Assembly (NCBI RefSeq): GCF_000013365.1
Contig: NC_007778.1
Span: forward strand, 4,154,001-4,218,000
Source: Rhodopseudomonas palustris HaA2
GTDB taxonomy: Bacteria; Pseudomonadota; Alphaproteobacteria; Rhizobiales; Xanthobacteraceae
Reading direction: 5' to 3'
DNA length: 64,000 nt
Position 1 is the stretch's first letter; each line of letters opens with the position of its first letter. Below the pieces are notes generated by a model, which saw only the letters and a program-made list of their open reading frames with translations, searched no databases and was not told where the DNA came from. The position numbers and the translations under genes are program-made. This document shows, one piece after another, positions 35,890 to 43,973 of the stretch.

Positions 35890-37083
35890 TCAGTAGCGCG
35901 GCGGCGTGGCCGGAATCGGCGGCGGCGGGTCCTTGGAGATCGCCACCGCGGCACCGGATTGCAGCTTGAGCTGGCCGACCGCGACGACGCGGTCGCCGGC
36001 TTTCAGACCGCTCTGGATCACGGCGCGGCCGTGGATCCGCTCCCCGGTGCGCACGAAGGTCCGCACCGCGGTCAGGCTGGTCTTGCCGTCGTCGGCCTTC
36101 TCTTCCTTGATCAGGAACACGGAGTCGCCGTACAGCGTATAGTCGACGGCGGTTTCCGGCACGGTGATCACCGCCGGCTTGTCCGGCAGCACCACCGTGG
36201 TGGTCGCGAACATGCCGGGCTTCAGGATGTGCTCGGGATTATCCAGCGTGCCCTGCACCCGGATGTTGCGGGTCTCGGCGCTGATCTGCGGCTCGATCGT
36301 GGTGATCTTGCCTTCGAACACGCGGCCCGGATAGGCGTCGACCGTGACGCGCACCGCTTGCCCGACCTTCAAGGTGCCGCTGTCCTTCTCGGTCACGGTG
36401 AAGTTCGTATAGACCCGCGACAGGTCGGTCAGCGTCACGATCTGGGTGCCGGCCGTGAGATATTGACCGACCTCGACGCGGCGGACGCCGAGCACGCCGT
36501 CGAACGGCGCGCGCACCAGCTTTTGCGAAATCACCGCTTCCGTCCGCGCGATGCCGGCATTGGCCTGGTCGAACGACGCCTGGGCCTGATCGACCGTCGC
36601 CTGCGGTCCGAACTGCCGTGCGGCGAGCTGCTTGGCGCGGTCGAGCGACAGCTCGGCGACCTTGACCTGCGCCCGGTAATTGGCGAGGTCGGCCTGCTCC
36701 GGCGCGTCGTAGAGCTGCAGCAGTTTTGCGCCCGCTTTGACCTCGGCACCCGGCGTGAACAGAATGTCGGTGATGCGTCCGTTGACGTCGGAGGTGACGT
36801 TGACCTGATGCACGGCGGCGAGATCGCCGACCGCGGTCAGCAGGTTCGGCACCACCTCCGACTTCGCCTCGGCGATCGAGACGTTGATCGGCGGCGGTTT
36901 GTTGTTGGCGAAGAACTGCGCGATCATGTGGCTGCGGAAGGCGTTGAAGCCGACCAGCCCGCCGACCAGAATCGCCAGCAGCAACCCGATGATGATGAAC
37001 CATCGGATCATCCGCACCGGACGGGGGCGCGGCTTTTCAGGGGCCGACCGCGCAGCGGGCGGGGTTTCTGTCGCAAGCGTCAT
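35890..37083 (-). CDS. RND efflux periplasmic adaptor (membrane fusion protein)
   Basis: 397-aa membrane fusion protein. One N-terminal membrane anchor (about 27-48, WFIIIGLLLAILVGGLVGF), split biotinyl-lipoyl-like domain (DVNGRITDILFTPGAEVKAG), a helical hairpin (about 130-170) and a beta-barrel, ending in a Pro-rich tail. It links the RND permease to an outer-membrane channel. Its ATG directly abuts the TAA of the TetR gene (TAAATG). Confidence 0.94.
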   Translation of the reverse strand: MTLATETPPAARSAPEKPRPRPVRMIRWFIIIGLLLAILVGGLVGFNAFRSHMIAQFFANNKPPPINVSIAEAKSEVVPNLLTAVGDLAAVHQVNVTSDVNGRITDILFTPGAEVKAGAKLLQLYDAPEQADLANYRAQVKVAELSLDRAKQLAARQFGPQATVDQAQASFDQANAGIARTEAVISQKLVRAPFDGVLGVRRVEVGQYLTAGTQIVTLTDLSRVYTNFTVTEKDSGTLKVGQAVRVTVDAYPGRVFEGKITTIEPQISAETRNIRVQGTLDNPEHILKPGMFATTTVVLPDKPAVITVPETAVDYTLYGDSVFLIKEEKADDGKTSLTAVRTFVRTGERIHGRAVIQSGLKAGDRVVAVGQLKLQSGAAVAISKDPPPPIPATPPRY

Positions 37084-37785
37084 TTATGCACTCTCTGTCG
37101 TTTCCGCGCTCGTCTGCTCCGGCGATAGCTCGCGATCCAGATGGGCGGCAATTACGTCGTCGTTCAGTCCAATCCCACGCAAGATGTATTCACAGGTCTG
37201 CCTCTCGAGAGCGGCGGCCTCGCCGTAAGCGAGGCATGGCACCGCAGGCAGTCGTCCGAGCGCCATCGTCACCAGCGTATGGTACGCGAACCAGAACAGG
37301 TTCATCGGCTCCTGCCCGATCCGCGTCGCCTCTCCGGCCGCTACCGCGCGATCGAGCGAAGCGGCGAACTTCGGTCCGATCAGCCCAGAGATCTTCTCGA
37401 ACACCAGCCTGGCGAACTCGCCGTCGTCGAGCTGGCTCGTGACCAGAAGCCGTAGACGCTGCGCCTCCTCGCCGTCCGGCTGATCCGAAACATGCAAGAA
37501 ATGCACGACCATATTGCGAACGACGACGACCAGCGCTTCGGTCGACGGCGGCAGGTCGAGCAGGTGGACCAGCGCGGGGTCGGCCTCGCACTCTTCCGCC
37601 AGAATCTCGGCATACAGTGCTGATTTGCTCGGAAAATGCTTGAACAGCAACCCTTCTGAGATCGACGCCGCCGTAGCGACGCTCCTGGTCGTGGTCCCCG
37701 CAAAGCCGTTTCGCGCAAAGCATCGCTTTGCGGCGCCAAGAATCAATTCCCGCCGCAAATCGCGCGTCATTCGCAATGAGTTCAT
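37084..37785 (-). CDS. TetR-family repressor of the RND operon
   Basis: 233-aa TetR protein; HTH domain near residues 10-60 (ILGAAKRCFARNGFAGTTTR, ISEGLLFKHFPSKSALY). First gene of the TetR-MFP-RND operon, so it probably represses its own operon. An inverted repeat lies 5 bp upstream of its start. The C-terminal ligand domain is variable and the inducer is unknown. Confidence 0.92.
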   Translation of the reverse strand: MNSLRMTRDLRRELILGAAKRCFARNGFAGTTTRSVATAASISEGLLFKHFPSKSALYAEILAEECEADPALVHLLDLPPSTEALVVVVRNMVVHFLHVSDQPDGEEAQRLRLLVTSQLDDGEFARLVFEKISGLIGPKFAASLDRAVAAGEATRIGQEPMNLFWFAYHTLVTMALGRLPAVPCLAYGEAAALERQTCEYILRGIGLNDDVIAAHLDRELSPEQTSAETTESA

Positions 37786-37789
37786 TTTC

Positions 37790-37805
37790 GTGAGTAGGCA
37801 CTCAC
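37790..37805. promoter_or_regulatory. Inverted repeat, likely TetR operator
   Basis: GTGAGT-AGGC-ACTCAC has perfect 6-bp arms immediately upstream of the TetR start (37785), where it would block transcription of the efflux operon. Layout is that of TetR-type efflux operators. Confidence 0.65.
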
Positions 37806-38014
37806 CTGCCGGATTGTCAATTGGGTTCGCTGCAACGCACAGAATCGTGAGTGTGGAAATCGCCTAAGATGCCCGTCTTTCAGGCCCGGTCTGGATTTGC
37901 CTGGGTCGGCCATTCCGCCCGGCGGTATCCCTCGAAGCCTCGTGCCTGCCGCCTCCGGCCAGCCGATATGCGTTTCGCGGGGAAACGCTCTATAACCAAG
38001 AAAACGGGAATGAC

Positions 38015-39235
38015 ATGGAAATGCCCTCACGCGAACTGGCGGCGGAGTTCGAACTCGAACGGCTGACGCCGGAGTTCTATGACAATCCCTACCCCACCTA
38101 TCGCGCCCTGCAGACGCATCAGCCGGTCAAGCGGCTGCGCAATGGCGGGTACATCCTGACGCGCTATGACGATCTGGTGACGGTCTACAAGAACACCACG
38201 CTGTTCAGCTCCGACAAGAAGCGCGAATTCGCGCCGAAATACGGCGACTCGCTGCTGTTCGAGCATCACACTACCAGCCTGGTGTTCAACGACCCGCCGG
38301 CGCATACGCGAGTGCGGCGGCTGATCACGGGCGCGCTGTCGCCGCGCGCGATCGCCGGCATGCAGCCGGATCTGATCGCGCTGGTCGACCGCCTGCTCGA
38401 TGCGATGGCGGCCAAAGCCGGCGTCGATCTGATCGAGGATTTCGCCGCCGCGATCCCGATCGAGGTGATCGGCAATCTGCTCGGCGTGCCGCACGACGAG
38501 CGCGGCCCGCTCCGCGACTGGTCGCTGGCGATTCTCGGCGCACTCGAGCCGGTGATCGGGCCGGAGACGTTTTCGCGCGGCAATGAGGCTGTCCGCGACT
38601 TCCTCGCCTATCTCGAAATCCTGATCACGCGCCGTCGCGCCGAGCCCGGCGATCCGGAGCACGATGTTCTGACCCGGCTGATCCAGGGCGACGACGGCAC
38701 CGGCGAGAAGCTCTCCGCCAAGGAGCTGCTGCACAATTGCATCTTCCTGCTCAACGCCGGACATGAAACCACCACCAACCTGATCGGCAACGGGCTCGTG
38801 GCGCTCGCAGACAATCCTGCGGAAAAACAGCGGCTGATCGGCCAGCCCGGCCTCGCCCGCACCGCGGTCGAAGAGATCCTGCGCTATGAGAGCTCGAACC
38901 AGCTCGGCAACCGCATCACCACCACCGAGGTCGAGATCGGAGGCGTAACGATGCAGGCCAACACCTCGCTGACGCTGTGCATCGGCGCTGCCAACCGCGA
39001 TCCGGCGCAGTTTCCCGATCCCGACCGGTTCGACGTCGGACGAACGCCGAACCGGCACCTCGCTTTTGCCACGGGGCCACATCAATGCGCCGGCATGGCG
39101 CTGGCGCGGCTCGAAGGCGTGATCGCGCTGACGCGATTCCTGGCGCGCTTCCCGAACTACACGCTCGACGGCACGCCGTCGCGCGGCGGGCGGGTGCGGT
39201 TTCGCGGCTATCTGCGCGTGCCATGCCGCCTGTAG
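38015..39235 (+). CDS. Cytochrome P450 (class I, soluble)
   Basis: 406-aa P450. Heme loop FATGPHQCAG with Cys358; I-helix NAGHETTTN (248-254) with Glu251-Thr252; EEILR at 286-290. It has no fused reductase and no ferredoxin gene beside it, so it needs partners from elsewhere, possibly the HaPuxC-type ferredoxin or the PuR-type reductase at 42.6 kb. The start has GGGAATGAC just upstream. It could be a CYP203-like enzyme, but I cannot fix the family. Confidence 0.9.
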   Translation: MEMPSRELAAEFELERLTPEFYDNPYPTYRALQTHQPVKRLRNGGYILTRYDDLVTVYKNTTLFSSDKKREFAPKYGDSLLFEHHTTSLVFNDPPAHTRVRRLITGALSPRAIAGMQPDLIALVDRLLDAMAAKAGVDLIEDFAAAIPIEVIGNLLGVPHDERGPLRDWSLAILGALEPVIGPETFSRGNEAVRDFLAYLEILITRRRAEPGDPEHDVLTRLIQGDDGTGEKLSAKELLHNCIFLLNAGHETTTNLIGNGLVALADNPAEKQRLIGQPGLARTAVEEILRYESSNQLGNRITTTEVEIGGVTMQANTSLTLCIGAANRDPAQFPDPDRFDVGRTPNRHLAFATGPHQCAGMALARLEGVIALTRFLARFPNYTLDGTPSRGGRVRFRGYLRVPCRL

Positions 39236-39392
39236 GCGACCTCAAAGTGGCCAACGCAGCAATCTGGTCGCGGACTTGCCGACCTCCTGGAGCAACTTCC
39301 GCTCTCCCAGAAACGGAGTCGGAACCGGCCCCCAGCTTCGCAATGCAACGCATCGTACCAGCGCGAACGGTTCCGCTTTGCTCGAAAACGCT

Positions 39393-40301
39393 TTAGATCA
39401 AAGTTGTCTGGACCAGCAGAGTCGGAATCCGGCAGGTGCCGCTGCGGACGGTGACCACCCGTGTGCCGGGACGGCGGCCGACGCGCGGCTCGGTCACGGT
39501 GATTCCGGAATCAATCAGGCGGGCGCGGGCAACATCGAGATCGTCGACGCGCCAACTGATTCCCCACAACTTGTCGTGCTCGTCATCCGAACCGGCGACG
39601 GGCCGATGCACGACCTCGACGTTGACGTCGCCACAGAGAAAGAACATCAACCGGCGCGCCTGCTGGTTCGATCGGTCCAAAGCCATCTCGAGTCCCAGTC
39701 TCGAACCGTACAGCGCCGCGGCGCGCTCCGGGTCCGACGTCGAGACCACGATATGATCGAGCCCCCTGACGGCGGCCGGACCCGACACCTGGGATCGCGG
39801 GCGTTCGGCATCGAGTTCGACAAAGAACAGCCGAACCCCACGGGTGAGGCCGGTGGCGGCGCGGGTTCGTTTCCATTTCAGGGTCGCGCCGGTCTGCGTA
39901 TCGCGCCCCTGGACCGAGGCGATCGGGTCCGGCTGCATGGCGAGGCGATCGAGCCGGCGGTGCATCCGGCCGATATCGGAGACGCGGAAACACAGGCTCG
40001 CCAACCCCTCGCCCTGCAGCTTGATCACGGTGCGGATACGATCGGCGTTGCCGCCGAGGCCGGACGGAGCCATCAATTCGAGCGACATGTTGTCGAGCGT
40101 GAACAAGACGTTCTCGGAGCCGTCATCGGCACCGTGCCAGGCCGGTTCGCGCGCCAGAAGCGTTCGGTATGCCGCGACGGCAGCCGGCAGGTCACTGACC
40201 AGAACAACAAGGTGGTCGATCGCCGTGATCGCCGAACGCTCTGCCGATGCGGCCAGTGTCACGATATGCCTGTCCTCAGCATTACGCTCCTTGACGCTCA
40301 T
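39393..40301 (-). CDS. Two-domain VOC (glyoxalase/dioxygenase superfamily) protein
   Basis: 302 aa with two vicinal-oxygen-chelate modules: about 25-150 (AIDHLVVLVSDLPAAVAAYR) and about 180-300 (GLDHIVVSTSDPERAAALYG). The second keeps His and Glu positions that could bind metal (LDHIVV, VNVEVVH). Relatives include glyoxalases, ring-cleavage dioxygenases and resistance proteins; activity cannot be named. GAGGG precedes the ATG. Convergent with the P450. Confidence 0.8.
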   Translation of the reverse strand: MSVKERNAEDRHIVTLAASAERSAITAIDHLVVLVSDLPAAVAAYRTLLAREPAWHGADDGSENVLFTLDNMSLELMAPSGLGGNADRIRTVIKLQGEGLASLCFRVSDIGRMHRRLDRLAMQPDPIASVQGRDTQTGATLKWKRTRAATGLTRGVRLFFVELDAERPRSQVSGPAAVRGLDHIVVSTSDPERAAALYGSRLGLEMALDRSNQQARRLMFFLCGDVNVEVVHRPVAGSDDEHDKLWGISWRVDDLDVARARLIDSGITVTEPRVGRRPGTRVVTVRSGTCRIPTLLVQTTLI

Positions 40302-40690
40302 GGAACCGACCCTCGATGGTCATGGTCGAGCACATCTCTTCACGAATCGCCGTCGTCGCCCCGCATCAGATTCATCATATGGTCAAACGAGCGATAGAGA
40401 ACCTGGTATTGCCGCGGGGTGGTTTCCGTTTCTTGCCGAACGCTTTACAGTTTCTGATGGGCTCGATCCCGATGAGGATCCCCGCGCCCGACGTCAGCGA
40501 CAGGCATCCCGCCGATTCTCCTTGCGTCAATCAAACCGCAATAGGGCACCCTGCGTTCCGCGTCATGGCCGCAATTTCAGCCCAGGGACTGTCCACTCCC
40601 CCTTGATGTTGCGACTTATTTTAGCGAATGCACCGCGATAAGCAGTGCTATTGTATCCAGGCCGGGTCAGGCTCGCAGTACGGGACGCTC
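40302..40690. other. Gene-free divergent region
   Basis: 389 bp between the VOC gene and the sugar kinase. No convincing gene; a 96-codon frame at 40316-40606 has no family features and poor composition. The last 80 bp are AT-richer (TTATTTTAGCG, GCTATTGTATCC) and probably hold the kinase promoter. Confidence 0.6.
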
Positions 40691-41593
40691 ATGCACGCAC
40701 TTTTCATCGGACAGACCTATATCGACGTCACCTTCATCACCGACCACATGCCGACCGGCGACGAGAAGCACGTGGCGTCGGACTACGCGGTGTCGTTCGG
40801 CGGCAACGCGGTGACAGCGGCATTCTGCTGCGCCAAGCTCGGGATCGTGCCCGACCTGATCGCCACCATCGCCAACGACTGGCTGGGGCGGATGTTTCAG
40901 GACATGAGCGCGAAGTACGGGATCGAGATTCATCCGCGCAAGGTCGCCTCCTCGTCGTTGTCCTTCATCATGCCGAAGGACGGCAAGCGCGCAATTGTGC
41001 GCTGCCGCGACGACGAGCACATTCATCCGTTTCCGCTGCTCAACCTCGGCAATTGCCGCGCGCTGCATGTCGACGGCCATCAGCCCGACGCCGCGATCCA
41101 CTATGCCAGACTGTGCCGCGAGGCCGGCATCCTGACCTCGCTCGACGGCGGCGGCCTGCGCACCAACACCCACGAACTGCTCGAATTCATCGATGTGGCG
41201 ATCGTCGCCGAACGGCTCTGCGAGCAGATGGACATGACGCCGGACAAGATGCTCGATTATCTCAAGTCGCGCGGTTGCCGGGTCGGCGGCGTGACCCAGG
41301 GCGAGCGCGGGCTGATCTGGTACGACGAGACAGGCACGGTGCGCACCCTGCCGGCGCTGTCGATCCCGCGCGAACGCGTGCTCGACACCAACGGCGCCGG
41401 CGACGTGTTTCACGGCGCCTATGTGTTCTCGTATCTCAACAGCCCGGAAAAGAGCTGGCAGCAGCACTTCGAATTCGCCCGCGCCGCCTCGACCTATAAG
41501 ATCCAACGGCTCGGCAACGAGGCCGGCCTGCCGACAGTGGCGGACATCGAGGCGGTGCAGCGGGAATTCGGGGCGACGGTGGCGGCGAACTAA
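40691..41593 (+). CDS. PfkB-family carbohydrate kinase
   Basis: 300-aa ribokinase-like kinase. GGNA motif near 38-41 (VSFGGNAVTAAF) and the C-terminal signature DTNGAGDVFHGAY with catalytic Asp238. ATG 40691 gives the family N-terminus ALFIGQTYIDV; the frame is open further upstream. It phosphorylates a sugar or nucleoside with ATP, but no sugar-utilisation neighbour reveals which. Confidence 0.9.
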   Translation: MHALFIGQTYIDVTFITDHMPTGDEKHVASDYAVSFGGNAVTAAFCCAKLGIVPDLIATIANDWLGRMFQDMSAKYGIEIHPRKVASSSLSFIMPKDGKRAIVRCRDDEHIHPFPLLNLGNCRALHVDGHQPDAAIHYARLCREAGILTSLDGGGLRTNTHELLEFIDVAIVAERLCEQMDMTPDKMLDYLKSRGCRVGGVTQGERGLIWYDETGTVRTLPALSIPRERVLDTNGAGDVFHGAYVFSYLNSPEKSWQQHFEFARAASTYKIQRLGNEAGLPTVADIEAVQREFGATVAAN

Positions 41594-41612
41594 TCGCCTC
41601 TCTGTCGTCATA

Positions 41613-41629
41613 CCCGGCCTCGTGCCGGG
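41613..41629. repeat. Short dispersed hairpin
   Basis: CCCGGC-CTCGT-GCCGGG within GTCATACCCGGCCTCGTGCC, 20 bp after the kinase stop. This resembles another small hairpin family of Bradyrhizobiaceae and may also stop transcription, though no T-run follows. Confidence 0.55.
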
Positions 41630-41818
41630 CATCCACCAACGAACGCGCTGACTTGCAGATGAATATGGCTGGGCGGCCCATCGCAGCACCGGCGCGGCTC
41701 GGCTGCGGATGGGCATCCCTGAGATGAACGCTGGCGCCGGATCGGCGCTAGCGAACACAAGCAGACTTCAGGCGACCGGCGACCATCATAGTTCCGTCCG
41801 AATTACCCCTGACCGGAC

Positions 41819-41856
41819 AATCAAAACATCCATGAATTATGGTGTAATCAAAACAT
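41819..41856. repeat. Direct repeat over the methyltransferase start
   Basis: AATCAAAACAT occurs at 41819-41829 and again at 41846-41856; the second copy includes the first bases of the ATG. The region is AT-rich. It could be an operator affecting translation start, or chance. Confidence 0.4.
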
Positions 41857-42520
41857 GAATGCATTCTCTGACCCGCAGGCTGTTGCCCGCTACGCTGAAA
41901 ACTCGCCGCGTATGGTGCCCGGCTTCGCTGACATGCAGCGCATGGCTATGCTCCTGCTCGCGGAACGCGCTCCGTCAGATGCGCAGGTGCTTGTACTCGG
42001 CGCCGGGGGCGGCCTCGAACTCAAAATTTTTGCCGAAGCACAGCCTGAGTGGTCGTTCGTCGGGGTCGATCCCGCCGCTGCAATGCTCGACCTTGCGCGG
42101 ATAACCCTCGGCGACCTCGCCGGTCGCACGCAATTTCATGAAGGCTTTATCGAAAGTGCGCCAGAAGGCCCATTTGATGGTGCAACCTGTATCCTAACCC
42201 TGCACTTCATCGAACGTCAGGAGCGGCTGCGCACCCTCAAAGAGGTGAAGCGACGTTTGAAGCCAGGTGCTCCTTTCATCGCTGCGCATTACAGCATCCC
42301 GGAAGGCGAGCTTGACCTGTGGCTGTCCCGATATGCTGCCTTTTCGATTACGTCAGGTATCGATCCTGCGCAGGCGAATGCCGCACGTGCAGGGATCGCC
42401 GAGCGTCTGCCGATTCTCTCTCCCGCGGACGACGAACAGTTGCTGCGGGAGGCGGGCTTTCGTGGGATCAGCCTCTTCTATGCTGGCTTCGCTTTCAGAG
42501 GCTGGGTCTCTTACGCCTAG
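41855..42520 (+). CDS. Class I SAM-dependent methyltransferase
   Basis: 221-aa Rossmann-fold methyltransferase: motif I VLVLGAGGGLELKIF (about 45-59), motif II FVGVDPAAAM, later FDGATCILTLHFI and a LKPGAPFIAAHY motif. The acceptor is unknown. Base use differs from the surroundings: many codons end in T (GCT, TCT, GTT), and the flanks are AT-rich, which suggests recent transfer. No ribosome site is evident. Confidence 0.85.
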   Translation: MNAFSDPQAVARYAENSPRMVPGFADMQRMAMLLLAERAPSDAQVLVLGAGGGLELKIFAEAQPEWSFVGVDPAAAMLDLARITLGDLAGRTQFHEGFIESAPEGPFDGATCILTLHFIERQERLRTLKEVKRRLKPGAPFIAAHYSIPEGELDLWLSRYAAFSITSGIDPAQANAARAGIAERLPILSPADDEQLLREAGFRGISLFYAGFAFRGWVSYA

Positions 42521-42568
42521 CAACTCCCGCTTCTGATCCAAAGCGATGTTAGCGCTCTTCAGAAGCTC

Positions 42569-42596
42569 GATTTCTTCACTCCGCTCGCAATGACAG
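42569..42596. repeat. Decayed half of the family 1 hairpin
   Basis: TTTCTTCACTCCGCTCGCAA and the following TGACAG match the right arm at 1053-1083 with a few changes; the left arm is missing. Confidence 0.6.
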
Positions 42597-42617
42597 TGTT
42601 GCGGCGGACCGACGCCG

Positions 42618-43838
42618 TTACGCCATCGCCTTCTTTAGGTCGAAGCTGAGATCGGCGGCCTGCTCCGGCGTCACCGACTTGCCGAGCGGCAGGATTTTGC
42701 GGCCGAACACATGGTCGGCCGCGCGGTTGACGGATTCGACGCCGATCAGTTGGCCGTCCTTGTAGCAGAACGCCGAGAACGAGCGCTCGGCGACGCTGCC
42801 GCGCAGCACGACCTGGTCGAAGCCGGCGGTGAGACCGGCGATCTGCAGCTTGTCGTCGCCCTGATCGGACCAGAACCACGGATAGCCGTCATAAGTCGCG
42901 GGGGAACCCGTCAGCCGCGCCGCGACGCAGCGCGCCTGGTCGGTGGCGTTCTGCACCGATTCCACGCGCATCACCTCGCCGAACCGTACGCTGTTGAACA
43001 GCGCGCAATCGCCGATGGCCGAGATGTTCGGATCTTCGGTGAGAAGCTGCTCGTTGACGATGATGCCGGCTGCGGTCGGCAACCCGGCCGCCGAGGCCAG
43101 TTCGACATTCGGGATCACGCCGACCCCGACGACCACCAGATCGCACGGCAAGGTCCGGCCGTCGCTCAGCGCGACGCCGGTGACGCGACCGTCTTCGCCT
43201 TCGATCTCAGTGGCGCGGACCCCGTAGTGGATACGAATGCCGGCCGCGGTGTGGCGGTCGTGGAAGTAGCTCGAGATCTCCGGCGTCACCGCGCGCGCCA
43301 TCACCCGCGGGGCGAGTTCGACGACGTCGACTTCCATGCCCTTGCCGCGTGCGGTGGCGGCGAATTCCAGTCCGATGAATCCGGCGCCGATCACCACGAC
43401 GTGCTTCTTCTCCGGCATCCGCTGCCGCACCACTTCGCTTTCGTCGAGCGTGCGCAGATACAGCACGTCGTCCAGCGTGGCGTTCGGCACGTCGAGCTGG
43501 CGGTTGCGGGCGCCGGTGGCGAGCACCAGATGGCCGTATTCGATCTTGTCGCCGGAGGCGAGCAGCAGCGTCTTGGCGTCGCGGTCGATCGCGACGGCGC
43601 GGCCGTCGATCAATTCGATGGTCTGATCCTGGAAGAATTTTTCCGGCCGGAACATCAACGAATTGGGGTCGCCACCGCTCTTGAGATAGGCCTTCGACAG
43701 CGGCGGCCGCTGATACGGCAGATGCTTCTCGTCGTTGATCAGGGCGATGCGGCCGGTGTACTTGGCTTGGCGCAGCGAGACGGCGACCTGAAATCCGGCG
43801 TGTCCGGCTCCAGCAATCAAGACCGTGTCGTTCATCAT
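42618..43838 (-). CDS. puR: FAD-dependent ferredoxin reductase, palustrisredoxin reductase (PuR/HaPuR)
   Basis: 406-aa NADH:ferredoxin reductase of the putidaredoxin-reductase type. FAD motif GAGHAGFQVAVSL at the N-terminus, PYQRPPLSKAYL, NAD motif VVIGAGFIGLEFAAT at about 150, and SAIGDCALF. From memory it is nearly identical to PuR of R. palustris CGA009 (RPA3782) and fits HaPuR (RPB3656), which reduce [2Fe-2S] palustrisredoxin for CYP199A. No ferredoxin or P450 is adjacent, so it probably serves several P450 systems. The start could be M1 or M2. Confidence 0.93.
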   Translation of the reverse strand: MMNDTVLIAGAGHAGFQVAVSLRQAKYTGRIALINDEKHLPYQRPPLSKAYLKSGGDPNSLMFRPEKFFQDQTIELIDGRAVAIDRDAKTLLLASGDKIEYGHLVLATGARNRQLDVPNATLDDVLYLRTLDESEVVRQRMPEKKHVVVIGAGFIGLEFAATARGKGMEVDVVELAPRVMARAVTPEISSYFHDRHTAAGIRIHYGVRATEIEGEDGRVTGVALSDGRTLPCDLVVVGVGVIPNVELASAAGLPTAAGIIVNEQLLTEDPNISAIGDCALFNSVRFGEVMRVESVQNATDQARCVAARLTGSPATYDGYPWFWSDQGDDKLQIAGLTAGFDQVVLRGSVAERSFSAFCYKDGQLIGVESVNRAADHVFGRKILPLGKSVTPEQAADLSFDLKKAMA

Positions 43839-43973
43839 GTCACTCGTGGCGTTGGATAAGGCGCGGCACGCGCCAGGCGGGCGAAGGGTGCGGCAGCCTC
43901 TAGCACAAAGACGTCAGGCCGGTCAGCTTGCCGGATCAACTGTTTAGACTAAAGTACCCGCGTCCGGCCAGCT

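Noticed and set aside
40316-40606. Possible 96-aa gene between the VOC protein and the kinase
   Set aside because: No ribosome site, no recognisable domain and no typical codon pattern.
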